This document shows positions 43,796 to 52,391 of a DNA stretch of 64,000 bases, piece after piece. Source of the stretch: CBDBIG01 sp965205845 [NCBI: bacterium] (GTDB lineage: Bacteria; SAR324); the NCBI GenBank assembly GCA_965205845.1, contig CBDBIG010000002.1:643170-707169 (forward strand), given 5' to 3'. Numbering within the stretch: the stretch's first letter is position 1; each line of letters opens with the position of its first letter. The notes below the pieces were generated by a model. That model saw only the letters and a list, made by a program, of their open reading frames with translations. It was not told where the DNA came from and did no database searches. The position numbers and the translations under genes were made by a program.

Positions 43796-44959
43796 TTAAA
43801 GGAATCGGAAAACGATCGGACAATTCACAACAATGCCCGTTGAGCCGTATTTTTTACCGCCTGGGCCTGTAACAAAGCCCTTTTCTACCATGCCCAAAAT
43901 AGCAAATTCCTCGGTAAGCCTAGAGCGATACCCTTTTTTAATCGCGCTCGCTGTCCATTGCCCCAAGTTCAAATCCCATAAGGGGCTATAGTCTGTGGCA
44001 ATGGTGGGAATACCACCCAACACATTCAGCGGGCTGCCTCCATCGCTAAGCGCACTGTTAAAGCCTTGGCGCTGAGGGTTGCCCTTGCCAGTTGGGCCGT
44101 TGATAAACGCAAAAATACGCTCAACGGGGCTAAATAGGCTGTCATCTGCACCTACTTGGAGGTCTTTCATGGCTGGGGCGTAGGTGGCACCTTCCATGGC
44201 TGCGCCGAGGGTGTTATTGACATCGGTTGATACGTAAAGCACTGGCCTTGCAAAACTAAACCCAGCCGTCAATTCCATGGTAACCGTGCCCTTTTTGGGG
44301 CAAATGTTCACCGCTTTGTCGTGGATGATGTCGTGGTTTGCTTTGCGATTGCAGTATTTATTGAGCGTTTTTGCCGTGGCGTTGAAAGCGACCACGGGGG
44401 CATTGTAGATGTGCCCGCCTGCATTCACAATTTCTACCAAAGGCGAGTAGTTTTTGTCGCCCACCGACCCAGGTTGATGGGACTTAGGTGGGAAAAAATT
44501 TGGTGCCGACCCGGGCTTTACAGAACGTTTGGGCGAAAAATCAACGCTGCCTTTGTCAAAAACCAACTGAAACTTCTTGCTTAGCCGCGCTTTGCGGACC
44601 GCACGGCCGACGTTGGCATAGTGCAGTTTGGCAGAATGGTTAATGCCCAACGCAGCAGCGTTCGCCTTATCGGTGGTGTCTAATACCACATACCAAACGC
44701 TCTTGCCTCCCTTCATCTTGCCTTTGTACAAAGGTAGGGTAATCGTCCCTTTTTTCAAATCTACCTTGCCCGACTTCATCAGTTGATAAGGGCCAATCAG
44801 CTCTTTTTGCACATCAGAAGGGGCGGGCCCAAAATAGGTCAGGGGAACGTCCGCGCCAATTGAAGGAGGTGCAGGGGCAACTTCATCGTCTGCCAAAACA
44901 CTAAAAGGGGAAAAAAGTAACAACAACGCTACAAAAAATGATACCGCATTCCAGTTCAT
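43796..44959 (-). CDS. Secreted protein of unknown function
   Basis: The 387-aa protein has a classical signal peptide (FFVALLLLFSPFSVLADD) and then a mainly beta-rich mature domain. Recurrent features are LDTTDKANAAALGINHSAKL, PVVAFNATAKTLN, ARPVLYVSTDVN, SDGGSPLNVLGGIPTI, DYSPLWDLNLGQWT and a C-terminal NCPIVFRFL. Two Cys in NKYCNRK and VNICPKK could form a disulphide. I do not recognise a family with confidence. ATG 44959 follows TTGGAGATTTTT. It is single, with its own terminator. Confidence 0.75.
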   Translation of the reverse strand: MNWNAVSFFVALLLLFSPFSVLADDEVAPAPPSIGADVPLTYFGPAPSDVQKELIGPYQLMKSGKVDLKKGTITLPLYKGKMKGGKSVWYVVLDTTDKANAAALGINHSAKLHYANVGRAVRKARLSKKFQLVFDKGSVDFSPKRSVKPGSAPNFFPPKSHQPGSVGDKNYSPLVEIVNAGGHIYNAPVVAFNATAKTLNKYCNRKANHDIIHDKAVNICPKKGTVTMELTAGFSFARPVLYVSTDVNNTLGAAMEGATYAPAMKDLQVGADDSLFSPVERIFAFINGPTGKGNPQRQGFNSALSDGGSPLNVLGGIPTIATDYSPLWDLNLGQWTASAIKKGYRSRLTEEFAILGMVEKGFVTGPGGKKYGSTGIVVNCPIVFRFL

Positions 44960-45648
44960 AAAAATCTCCAAAATTAAAGAAAAAAATTACTCCACAAAAA
45001 GTATTGCATGCACAAAACATTTAATAAAGGAAAATTTTTTATTAAATAATTTATCCAATCCCAATGCACACTGGCGCAATTTAGCGCAAGCACCACCCTC
45101 AGTACGGGTTTACCACGGGCAAGCCATCAACTAAGGACACTCTCTCCGCGAGCACCATCCGGATTTACAAACAATTTCTAAGCCAAAAAGACTGCATACA
45201 GCACCTTCAATAAAGATGCGCTTGGGTGATAAACCATCCTTGCCCTTATTGCTGATCAACGCGCACTTATCCCCAAAGAAAAACACCCTCATTGCCTATC
45301 TTGCAATACTCATTGCTCTGTTCTCGGAGGCACTATTTTTCAAGACATCAAGCCCAACTGGCAAAAATGGTTTTTAGCCATATCCCTTATTTCAGTGCCA
45401 AAAAGGGTTTGAGTGGAAGTCCGTTTATATCGTGATACACGGTGTTCATAAAAACACCGTATGGTATACGCATTTGCAAAGCATTGGTGGATGATGGGCG
45501 TACGCGTTTGTCAGACTGTGCCCTTTCGTGTTTCGGCAGTAGGTGGGGGGTTTCCCAATCTCATTGCCAAAAAATTTCTAATGCCTCTCGCACCAAAATG
45601 TGCCACGCTTGGTGCCAGGCACAACAGCCACAAAGGAGTAAGGATTGG
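44960..45648. other. Intergenic, one weak short frame
   Basis: AT-rich near 44980-45060, the probable promoter of the minus-strand secreted-protein gene. A 53-codon frame at 45216-45377 (MRLGDKPSLPLLL, then LIAYLAILIALFSEALFF) has a TM-like segment but no ribosome-binding site; it may be debris of a membrane gene. Confidence 0.35.
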
Positions 45649-47154
45649 ATGCAGGTTGATTGGAAAAAAAACTGGCCATTGGTCTTTTCGATCCTCTTTT
45701 TTATTTCAACGGTAGGGATTATTGGTCTCTTTGCCCTCCCACAAATCGATGATATCCCCGTTTTTTTCCATTCAACCACCCTCGGCAAAGGAAGCATTTG
45801 GGGGGCAATGTCGTGGCAGTATGCCAACTGGTCGCACCGTTACAGTGCCAATTTTCTATGGGGTTTGTTTTATAATGTGCTCTGGGGTGATTTCCCTGGG
45901 ATGGTAGAACATTACTATTGGCAATCGATTGGCGCATTCTTTTCGATTTGGGGTGCTTGGGTTTTGCTGGCCTATGCACTTTGTCAAAATGCCGAATCAA
46001 ATGGCAAAAAGTTCCTGTTGGGATCTGTTTTATTCTGTATTTACCTGATTACCATGCAGCCCTTTAAGTATACCCAAACCTTGTATTGGCTATCTGGAGG
46101 CGCGGTTTATTTGTCAGCCAATGCTTTTTTCTTAACTCTCACCGCTCTTCTTCTCCGTATCCGTCAAGACACCCGCAAAAAATGGCTTTGGGCATGCTTA
46201 ACGCTGCCCCTTGCTTTCATGGCTGCTGGTTGTAGCGAATTGGTCAATGGTTTGATCTTGATCATGTTGTTGCTCTTTATGGGGGATGCCTACTTACAAA
46301 AGAAGTGCATGCGCCCCTACCTTCTTGCTGTGTTTGGTGTTGTGCTTGGCATGATCGTCATGCTTTCGTCCCCGGGTCTGCGAGTACGCCTTTCTCTCAA
46401 ACCACCAGCACCTGAAGCAGTTACAGTCATTCTCGATCATGAACCAACGGTCACATTTCCACCATCTCAACATGATGGGAGTTTGCTTGGCTTCATCAAA
46501 CAAATTCCCAACACCATTAAAAAGACGGCTTATGTTTCCTCGAGTTTGTTGGCCAATGCCTTTAATTTGTTTTTGCTAGGCTTTTTACTGTTGAGGGTTG
46601 GCGCATGGTCTCCCCCTCTATTGGCGCAGGTCCCATTACGGTGGGCCGTGCTGCTTTGCTTTTTGATTGCAATTGCGGGGGTGCAGTTTGTTCTGTGGTT
46701 GTTCAACACAATGGTGCCAAGGGTGTATAGCAGCATCATTACAGTACAACTCGTTTGGGTTTTTTTGCTGCTTGTCCCACGTTTACACCAGCCCTTTAAA
46801 AATCTTCTGCAAAAAACCCCGCTGCCTAAAATGGCTGTTGCCAAGTGGTTACCCGCCTTTTTTGCGCTATTTTTCATCTTTTCCGCACCATTTCAAGACC
46901 TCCGCTACCAGCTACGGACCGCCCCCAAGTTTCACAAAGAGATGAAAGAGCGTTTGTTATTTTTGCATAATACAGCAGAAAAAAACCCTCGTAGCAACGC
47001 GGTTGTACCCCCTCTTGTCCATAATCCGCATATCTTGCTGTATGCGGAACTTGATCCTAAACCAACGCATGGTATCAATACTATGTACAGTTATCCTCAC
47101 TTAAATTTAAACACGGTCAGGTTACCAGCCCCCATCTCGATTCAACAAAAATAA
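45649..47154 (+). CDS. Polytopic membrane protein, possible glycan-modifying (DUF6056/GtrII-like)
   Basis: The 501-aa protein has a first TM LVFSILFFISTVGIIGLFAL, a loop with PQIDDIPVFFHS and SWQYANWSHRYSANF, then about ten more TMs. The acidic pair in the first loop followed by an aromatic-rich W-x-x-R-Y motif is typical of the DUF6056 and GtrII-like membrane glycosyltransferase group. ATG 45649 follows AAAGGAGTAAGG. It is isolated. It is AT-richer than its neighbours and next to the prophage junction, so it could be an acquired serotype-type gene. Confidence 0.55.
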   Translation: MQVDWKKNWPLVFSILFFISTVGIIGLFALPQIDDIPVFFHSTTLGKGSIWGAMSWQYANWSHRYSANFLWGLFYNVLWGDFPGMVEHYYWQSIGAFFSIWGAWVLLAYALCQNAESNGKKFLLGSVLFCIYLITMQPFKYTQTLYWLSGGAVYLSANAFFLTLTALLLRIRQDTRKKWLWACLTLPLAFMAAGCSELVNGLILIMLLLFMGDAYLQKKCMRPYLLAVFGVVLGMIVMLSSPGLRVRLSLKPPAPEAVTVILDHEPTVTFPPSQHDGSLLGFIKQIPNTIKKTAYVSSSLLANAFNLFLLGFLLLRVGAWSPPLLAQVPLRWAVLLCFLIAIAGVQFVLWLFNTMVPRVYSSIITVQLVWVFLLLVPRLHQPFKNLLQKTPLPKMAVAKWLPAFFALFFIFSAPFQDLRYQLRTAPKFHKEMKERLLFLHNTAEKNPRSNAVVPPLVHNPHILLYAELDPKPTHGINTMYSYPHLNLNTVRLPAPISIQQK

Positions 47155-47246
47155 CGCTTGTTTTCGTGGTACACTCTAAGCCGACTGCTTCTAAGCTAAC
47201 GGCAATATGAGACATTGTTTCGCATTTTGATGAAGGAAAAGCATCC

Positions 47247-47402
47247 ATGCTCGATTTGAGTGAACACATTAAAAGTGCGATTGTGCCCGGACACTTGCTT
47301 TTACACTGGTCGAAAAATTATGGTTTTATGTGGTTTTATGTGGTTTTATGTGGTTTTTCAACAGTTTACGGGCAGTGTGTTTGCGCCAAAAGGGTGGTGT
47401 AA
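47247..47402 (+). CDS. Possible truncated gene of 51 codons
   Basis: ATG 47247 with AAGGA 9 nt upstream starts MLDLSEHIKSAIVPGHLLL. The frame then enters TATGTGGTTTTA repeats (47327-47356) and stops at 47402. The front half looks like a real protein start, the rest like junk. It may be a gene cut by the adjacent prophage. Confidence 0.3.
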   Translation: MLDLSEHIKSAIVPGHLLLHWSKNYGFMWFYVVLCGFSTVYGQCVCAKRVV

Positions 47403-47559
47403 ATTGTCCCGCCAAAAAAACGGTGTAATGCGGGTTTGCGCATTTTTGGGACACATGGGATGACACTCGGTACGCGCTTCATTCGAAGGGTTTTAGAAGG
47501 GGGCAAACTGCGTTCGATAAGGGTAAGTTCAAATGCCGCTTTGCAATTCGCAAAAAGGC
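47403..47559. other. Gap near the prophage left side
   Basis: No gene is recognised. The prophage left end (TG dinucleotide and 5-bp target repeat) must lie somewhere between here and the repressor, but I could not locate it. Confidence 0.3.
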
Positions 47560-47934
47560 TTACCACCAAATGGAAAGGGTTCTTCCCTTTAGGGTGGTCA
47601 TAAACCCCTTGGCGCGCAGCGCTCTGGCAGCAGATAACCCCGCATGGCGGTTAGGGGGGTGCAAAATGCAGCCCTTCGACCCACGCTCTCGCTCTGCCCC
47701 GGCTTGTTTTAAGGCGGTTTGGGTAAAGTTTGCGCTTATGCTTCGCCAGCCTGCCGCAATGCCCCCTGCCAAGGTGCTTTTGCTGTGCGCCAGCATTATA
47801 ACCAGCAAGGTTTCCGCGCCGCGCCACACCAAAATGCCAAGGGTGGCACCCCCCAGTGCCCATAAAAACCCTTGGCGCAACTGGGGCAACTGGGGCAACT
47901 GGGGCAACTGGGGCAACTGGGGCAACGATAGCAT
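47560..47934 (-). CDS. Phage-region protein with PQL repeats and one TM
   Basis: The 124-aa frame begins with (LPQ)n encoded by a 9-bp tandem repeat (GGGGCAACT, 47875-47935), then a TM, GFLWALGGATLGILVWRGAE, and a polar tail. No family is recognised. The repeat includes the apparent start, so the N-terminus may vary. Confidence 0.35.
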   Translation of the reverse strand: MLSLPQLPQLPQLPQLPQLRQGFLWALGGATLGILVWRGAETLLVIMLAHSKSTLAGGIAAGWRSISANFTQTALKQAGAERERGSKGCILHPPNRHAGLSAARALRAKGFMTTLKGRTLSIWW

Positions 47935-48044
47935 TAACTTGCATTAACGCGCATTAAATGCGCCACAAAGGCATACAAACCAAGGCTTGTGCCCCGCATT
48001 GGGGGGCTTTGCGCTGGGGGTGTAACACGCCCAACCCTTGCTGG

Positions 48045-48428
48045 CTAAGCCATTTGGCGCGTCTTTGCCATGTCTTTGCCATTTGCGCATACGCTGGCGT
48101 GCAGGCTGCGGTTTTTGCGCTTTGTGTTTACTAAAAAAATATCATCGGCGCGTTCAAGCAGGCCACGCATGGCATCGCGCGCGCTGCTGGCCTTGCTTAA
48201 GGTGGGTTCGCGTAGTTTTGGCGTTTGCAACCCCACAATTTGCACCTGAACCCCCTCGCCTAAAATGGGGTGGTGACTGGGCAGGGTAAACCTGCAGGTG
48301 TTGCCATCATAACAACCGACTATGTGCGCCTTAAACACCCTTAAAGAGCGGTTTTGGCTTAACCAAATCTCTGCAAATACAAGGCTTAATGTTATAAAAG
48401 CCAGTAAAAACAACGCTATATCTCGCAT
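48045..48428 (-). CDS. Thermonuclease-like (SNase) membrane protein, likely inactive
   Basis: The 127-aa protein has an N-terminal TM (LFLLAFITLSLVFAEI) and an SNase-like core: VGCYDGNTCRFTLP, VQVQIVGLQTPKLR, ARDAMRGLLERADDI, RSLHASVCANGKDMAK. In active nucleases these read DGDT, FRLxxVDTPE and so on. Here the calcium-site Asp is Asn, the next Asp is Gln, the general base Glu is Lys and the Arg is Gln. It is also short at the C-terminus. It is therefore probably catalytically dead or degraded. Its job in the prophage left end is unknown. Confidence 0.6.
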   Translation of the reverse strand: MRDIALFLLAFITLSLVFAEIWLSQNRSLRVFKAHIVGCYDGNTCRFTLPSHHPILGEGVQVQIVGLQTPKLREPTLSKASSARDAMRGLLERADDIFLVNTKRKNRSLHASVCANGKDMAKTRQMA

Positions 48429-48540
48429 GTGCCACCCACCTTACCCACGCTAGGTTTTTTTACCCCAGTGTGACCGTAAAGTGGTGCCAACAATGTAGCG
48501 ATTTTGTGAAATTTCTAAGGAATAATGCGTTTGAAGCGTA

Positions 48541-50207
48541 AAACCAAACCCCCAAAACCACCCCGTAAAAGTTCAAAGCTAGGTGCTCTAGCTTTGAACT
48601 CAGCTTTGAACTCAATTTTTCGCCCTTTTCATGGATCAAACCCTTGTTTTGAAAATACTTTTTCGCGATTGGCCTAAAAATAAAAAATAATCTAGCTTTG
48701 AACTCCTTTTTTTTTAAACCGCCCTGGGTTGCACGTAAATCACGGGCACAACCTGTTCTATTTCGTCCATGTTCTCTTGCAAGGTGTAAGGTTTTCGCTC
48801 CCCCGTTTTGGGGTCGGGGTCGTCCCATTTTTGGAGCACCAGCCATTGTGCCCCCCCTTCTTTGCGCCTCCATTCTTTCACCAGTCCCAAACGGGCAAGG
48901 CTGTTCGGCTTTAGCACAAACCCCCAAAACCACCCCGCAAAAGGTCGGAGTTCGGCACTTCACGATTCGTTATTCCATAGTTTTTTACGAATCTATTTAC
49001 GAATCCATGTAAAGAAAATTTCTATTTTTAAATCAACAACATAGTTAATATCAAAAATAGTTTTTTACGAATCAAAAATAACATCCTTTTTTTTAAACCG
49101 CCCTGGGTTGCACATAAATCACGGGCACAACCTGTTCTATTTCGTCCATGTTCTCTTGCAAGGTGTAGGGTTTTCGCTCCCCCGTTTTGGGGTTGGGGTC
49201 GTCCCATTTTTGGAGCACCAGCCAGGTTGCCCCCCCTTCTTTGCGCCTCCATTCTTTCACCAATCCCAAACGGGCAAGGTTGTTCGGCTTTAGCACAAAC
49301 CCCCAAAACCACCCCGCAAAAGTTCACAGTTCAGCGCTCGAACTGTGAACTGAACTGTGAACTCAATTTTTCGCCCTTTTCATGGATCAAGCCCTTGTTT
49401 TATAAAGGCTTTTGTGCGGTTGGCCTAAAAATAAAAAATAATCTAGCTTTGAACTCCTTTTTTTTTAAACCGCCCTGGGTTGCACGTAAATCACGGGCAC
49501 AACCTGTTCTATTTCGTCCATGTTCTCTTGCAAGGTGTAGGGTTTTCGCTCGCCCGTTTTGGGGTTGGGGTCGTCCCATTTTTGGAGCACCAGCCAGGTT
49601 GCCCCCCTTCTTTGTGCCTCCATTCTTTCACCAATCCCAAACGGGCAAGGCTGTTCGGCTTTAGCACAAACCCCCAAAACCACCCCGTAAAAGTTCAAAG
49701 CTAGGCACTCTAGCTTTGAACTCAGCTTGTAACTCAATTTTTCGCCCTTTTTATGGATCAAGCCCTTGTTTTATAAAGGCTTTTGTGCGGTTGGCCTAAA
49801 AATAAAAAATAATCTAGCTTGTAACTCCTTTTTTTTTAAACCGCCCTGGGTTGCACATAAATCACGGGCACAACCTGTTCTATTTCGTCCATGTTTTCTT
49901 TCAGGGTGTAAGGTTTTCGCTCCCCCGTTTTGGGGTCGGGGTCGTCCCATTTTTGGAGCACCAGCCATTCTACTCCCCCTTCTTTGCGCTTTAATTCTTT
50001 CACCAATCCCAAACGGGCAAGGCTGTTCGGCTTTAGCACAAACCCCCAAAACCACCCCGCAAAAGTTTAAAGCTAGGTGCTCTAGCTTTAAACTCAGCTT
50101 TAAACTCAATTTTTCGCCCTTTTCATGGATCAAGCCCTTGTTTTATAAAGGCTTTTGCGCGATTGGCTCAAAAATAAAAAATAATCTAGCTTTAAACTCC
50201 TTTTTTT
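48541..50207 (-). repeat. Tandem array of four internally deleted repressor genes (~372 bp units)
   Basis: Copies of the last ~68 repressor codons end at 48714, 49093, 49465 and 49836, in register with the true stop at 50208. Each is preceded on the minus strand by a copy of the operator/start region: a motif after the previous stop, about 80 nt of AT-rich leader ending near AAAATTGAGT (TTG where the gene has ATG), then a hairpin. The middle ~290 codons are missing. Hairpin sequences differ per unit but stay self-complementary: GTTCAAAGCTAG, GATTCGT, GTTCACAGTTC and GTTTAAAGCTAG arms. Three of four tails remain open. Confidence 0.9.
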
Positions 50208-51311
50208 CTAAACCGCCCTGCGTTGCACATAAATCACGGGCACAACCTGTTCTATTTCGTCCATGTTTTCTTTCAGGGTGTAAGGTTTTCGCTCCCCCGT
50301 TTTGGGGTTGGGGTCGTCCCATTTTTGGAGCACCAGCCATTCTACTCCCCCTTCTTTGCGCTTTAATTCTTTCACCAATCCCAAACTGGCAAGGTTGTTC
50401 GGCTTTAGCACAAACACCACATCCCCCACCTGTGCCTCGCTTTTAGGCGCGCAAAAACAGATAAAGCCAGGCTCAATCCCCGCGTAAAACAGACTGTGTC
50501 CCGTGGCCATCACCGCAAAGTCTTCTGCGGGGTTCATATCGGCGGGGCAGTTCGCTTTTACGCTTAAGGGCCTTTTTTGCTGCCAGCCCGCCAGCCCGCA
50601 TTCCGCCAAGCCCAGCAGGGTCATGTTGGCAATACCGCTTGTGGTAGGCGGGGGCGGGGGCTGTTTAACCAGTTGCTTAAGCGCGGCCATCTCTTTAAGC
50701 AATTCAATTTCCCGCCTTTTGGCGTCGAAATCATTCCTCATCGAATGGGTGTCGTTCAGCAGGTTTTGTTGCGCTTCAATTCTGCGCTTCAACTCCGCAA
50801 TTTCCTGCTCCAAGGCAAGGGACGGGGCCGGCCCCCCACCAAAGCCCGCGGCCCTCAGGGCCTCGTTTTCTTTGCTCAGGCGGCTGTTTTCCGCTAAATG
50901 CACCCTGATCATCAGCGCGGTCCCTTCATCCATCTCCACATCGGACGACCGCCAAACCTTAGGCTTGCCCGTTTTTCGAAGCGACTCCGCATCCTCCCGG
51001 GCCATTTTCGCCTCCATCCGCGCGATATCCTCCTCAAGGCTTTCATCCTCGGGGTACATCAGGCTTTCAACAGGGCGCATCGGGCCCTCACCAGTGGCCA
51101 GCCATTGAATGGTGACATTAGCCCCATTTGCAATAGCAATTAAAGATTTCCTGGATGGTTCGCTGCCGTCTAAATATCGCCTAAATGTGGCTTGATGAAG
51201 TCCTACTTGGGTAGAGAAAGACTTTTCAGTCTGTCCTTGCATAAGCAGACGGAGCCTTTTGATAAAGTGTCCGAGTTTACTACTCGAACTCGGACCCAAA
51301 CTCGGACTCAT
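50208..51311 (-). CDS. Mu-like phage repressor with S24-type C-terminal domain
   Basis: The 367-aa protein has an N-terminal helix-turn-helix (KSFSTQVGLHQATFRRYLDG, residues about 25-50) and a central coiled coil (EQEIAELKRRIEAQQNLLND). The C-terminal LexA/CI-type fold has GHSLFYAGIEPGFICF near the nucleophile position, QVGDVVFVLK and WLVLQKWDDP. It holds the lysogenic state by binding operators at the repressor/ner divergence. ATG 51311 follows AGGTGAAAAT; its first 14 codons overlap two operator copies. The tail is repeated four times downstream. Confidence 0.85.
   Translation of the reverse strand: MSPSLGPSSSSKLGHFIKRLRLLMQGQTEKSFSTQVGLHQATFRRYLDGSEPSRKSLIAIANGANVTIQWLATGEGPMRPVESLMYPEDESLEEDIARMEAKMAREDAESLRKTGKPKVWRSSDVEMDEGTALMIRVHLAENSRLSKENEALRAAGFGGGPAPSLALEQEIAELKRRIEAQQNLLNDTHSMRNDFDAKRREIELLKEMAALKQLVKQPPPPPTTSGIANMTLLGLAECGLAGWQQKRPLSVKANCPADMNPAEDFAVMATGHSLFYAGIEPGFICFCAPKSEAQVGDVVFVLKPNNLASLGLVKELKRKEGGVEWLVLQKWDDPNPKTGERKPYTLKENMDEIEQVVPVIYVQRRAV
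51269..51311. promoter_or_regulatory. Operator cluster 1 within the repressor start
   Basis: GTCCGAGTT (51269-51277) and AACTCGGAC (51287-51295) form an inverted repeat, followed by the direct copy AACTCGGACTC (51299-51309). The arrangement (hairpin plus direct copy) is the same as in the downstream array units. Position suggests the repressor binding its own start region. Confidence 0.6.
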
Positions 51312-51388
51312 ATTTTCACCTGTATAACCGTCCTTAGCCCCTATAAACAAAGGATTTCCATTGCCTTGTGTGGTTTTAAAAATAAATA

Positions 51389-51401
51389 TGAACTCGGACT
51401 C
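51389..51401. promoter_or_regulatory. Operator copy 2 in the divergent promoter region
   Basis: TGAACTCGGACTC, followed by an A-run, is the third copy of the operator motif, about 80 bp from cluster 1. Array units keep the same spacing. Between this site and ner lies the direct repeat TGCTATTG (51419 and 51444), which could be Ner sites. Confidence 0.5.
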
Positions 51402-51502
51402 AAAAAAAAAACAAATTTGCTATTGCATTTTTTTAAACGCTAATGCTATTGTATTTTTAGTTTAAAAAACCGCTTTCTAAAAATTATATCAAAAAAGGCG
51501 TC

Positions 51503-51829
51503 ATGGACACAAATACCTCCCAAGACTGGCATTGGATGGACGTTAGGGCAGCCTTGGCAAAAAAGGGCTACACCCTTACCAGGATTTCAAAAGAAAAAGG
51601 CTATTCCTACGCCTGCGTTTGCTGTCGCGTCAAAATCCAGCGCTGGCCGGATTTAGAAAAAACGATTGCCGATATTATAGGGGTGCACCCGCAGGTGATT
51701 TGGCCCAGCCGTTACAAGGCGGACGGTTCGCCAATGGGCACGGGCATCCGCAAGAAAAGGCTGGCTTGGAGCATGATGAAACAAGGGCATAACACAAACC
51801 AACAAGGACGCATTACCAAATGGCACTAA
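51503..51829 (+). CDS. ner: Ner-like transcriptional regulator
   Basis: The 108-aa protein has the Ner/Nlp helix-turn-helix: DWHWMDVRAALAKKGYTLTR, ISKEKGYSYACVCCRVK and IIGVHPQVIWPSRY. In Mu-like phages Ner shuts down repressor and early transcription to allow lytic growth. It is divergent from the repressor and heads the early operon; the next gene overlaps by 10 bp. Confidence 0.85.
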   Translation: MDTNTSQDWHWMDVRAALAKKGYTLTRISKEKGYSYACVCCRVKIQRWPDLEKTIADIIGVHPQVIWPSRYKADGSPMGTGIRKKRLAWSMMKQGHNTNQQGRITKWH

Positions 51830-52119
51830 AAACACAACAAACCACAAGCACCCACTGCAAATGCGGGCAGGAACTCTTCCCCAATGCGGACCACAATTAT
51901 GAGATTACCGAGGGTTTTGAAGATGAGAACGGCAATTTTGAGACTGCCACCGCAAAGGCTGTCGTGGAATACAAGCTTGGGTTCGTTAAAAACAAGAGGG
52001 AAATCACGACCCCCGCATGTCTGGATTGCGCTCTCAAAGAAATCAAGGTTGTCGTGAAATACGAGCTTGAGTTCGTTAAAAACAAGAGGGAAATCACGAC
52101 CCCCGCATTGCGTACTTAA
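51820..52119 (+). CDS. Small protein with CxC and CxxC pairs and internal duplication
   Basis: The 99-aa protein begins MALKTQQTTSTHCKCGQELF and has CLDC later, a possible zinc ribbon. A segment of about 20 codons (YKLGFVKNKREITTPA, then YELEFVKNKREITTPA) is duplicated, and the second copy ends the protein. The first half could be the original gene. No family is recognised. Confidence 0.55.
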   Translation: MALKTQQTTSTHCKCGQELFPNADHNYEITEGFEDENGNFETATAKAVVEYKLGFVKNKREITTPACLDCALKEIKVVVKYELEFVKNKREITTPALRT

Positions 52120-52166
52120 CCCTCCAAACTGTGCAAAGAAGTACGCAACAATCTATCCATTGATAG

Positions 52167-52391
52167 ATGCGTAAAAAATTAACAAAAACAAAGACATCAG
52201 TATCTTATTTGCGAAAAACGGTAAAATTTAACTGCGCAACAAAAATTATTCAAGTTCCACTTTGGGAAATCTGGCCTAAACGATGGGCGAAACTCGCAGA
52301 CGGGCGAATTGTTTGTATAAAAAAGGATACAGCAGCATGCAACAATGGTACAGCGCACAAGAATTGGTCGGTGTGGCGGGTTTGTCAATAA
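52167..52391 (+). CDS. Small phage protein, doubtful
   Basis: A 74-codon frame (MRKKLTKTKTSVSYLRK, WPKRWAKLADGRIVCIKKD) overlaps the transposase start by 55 bp. The basic N-terminus and clean frame suggest a gene between ner and A, but no good ribosome-binding site is visible. Confidence 0.4.
   Translation: MRKKLTKTKTSVSYLRKTVKFNCATKIIQVPLWEIWPKRWAKLADGRIVCIKKDTAACNNGTAHKNWSVWRVCQ

Noticed and set aside
48460-50340. Minus-strand frames of 98-167 codons reading GVVLGVCAKAEQPC-type sequence
   Set aside because: They are the alternative frame of repeated repressor tails; the stop-free run follows from base composition and repetition.
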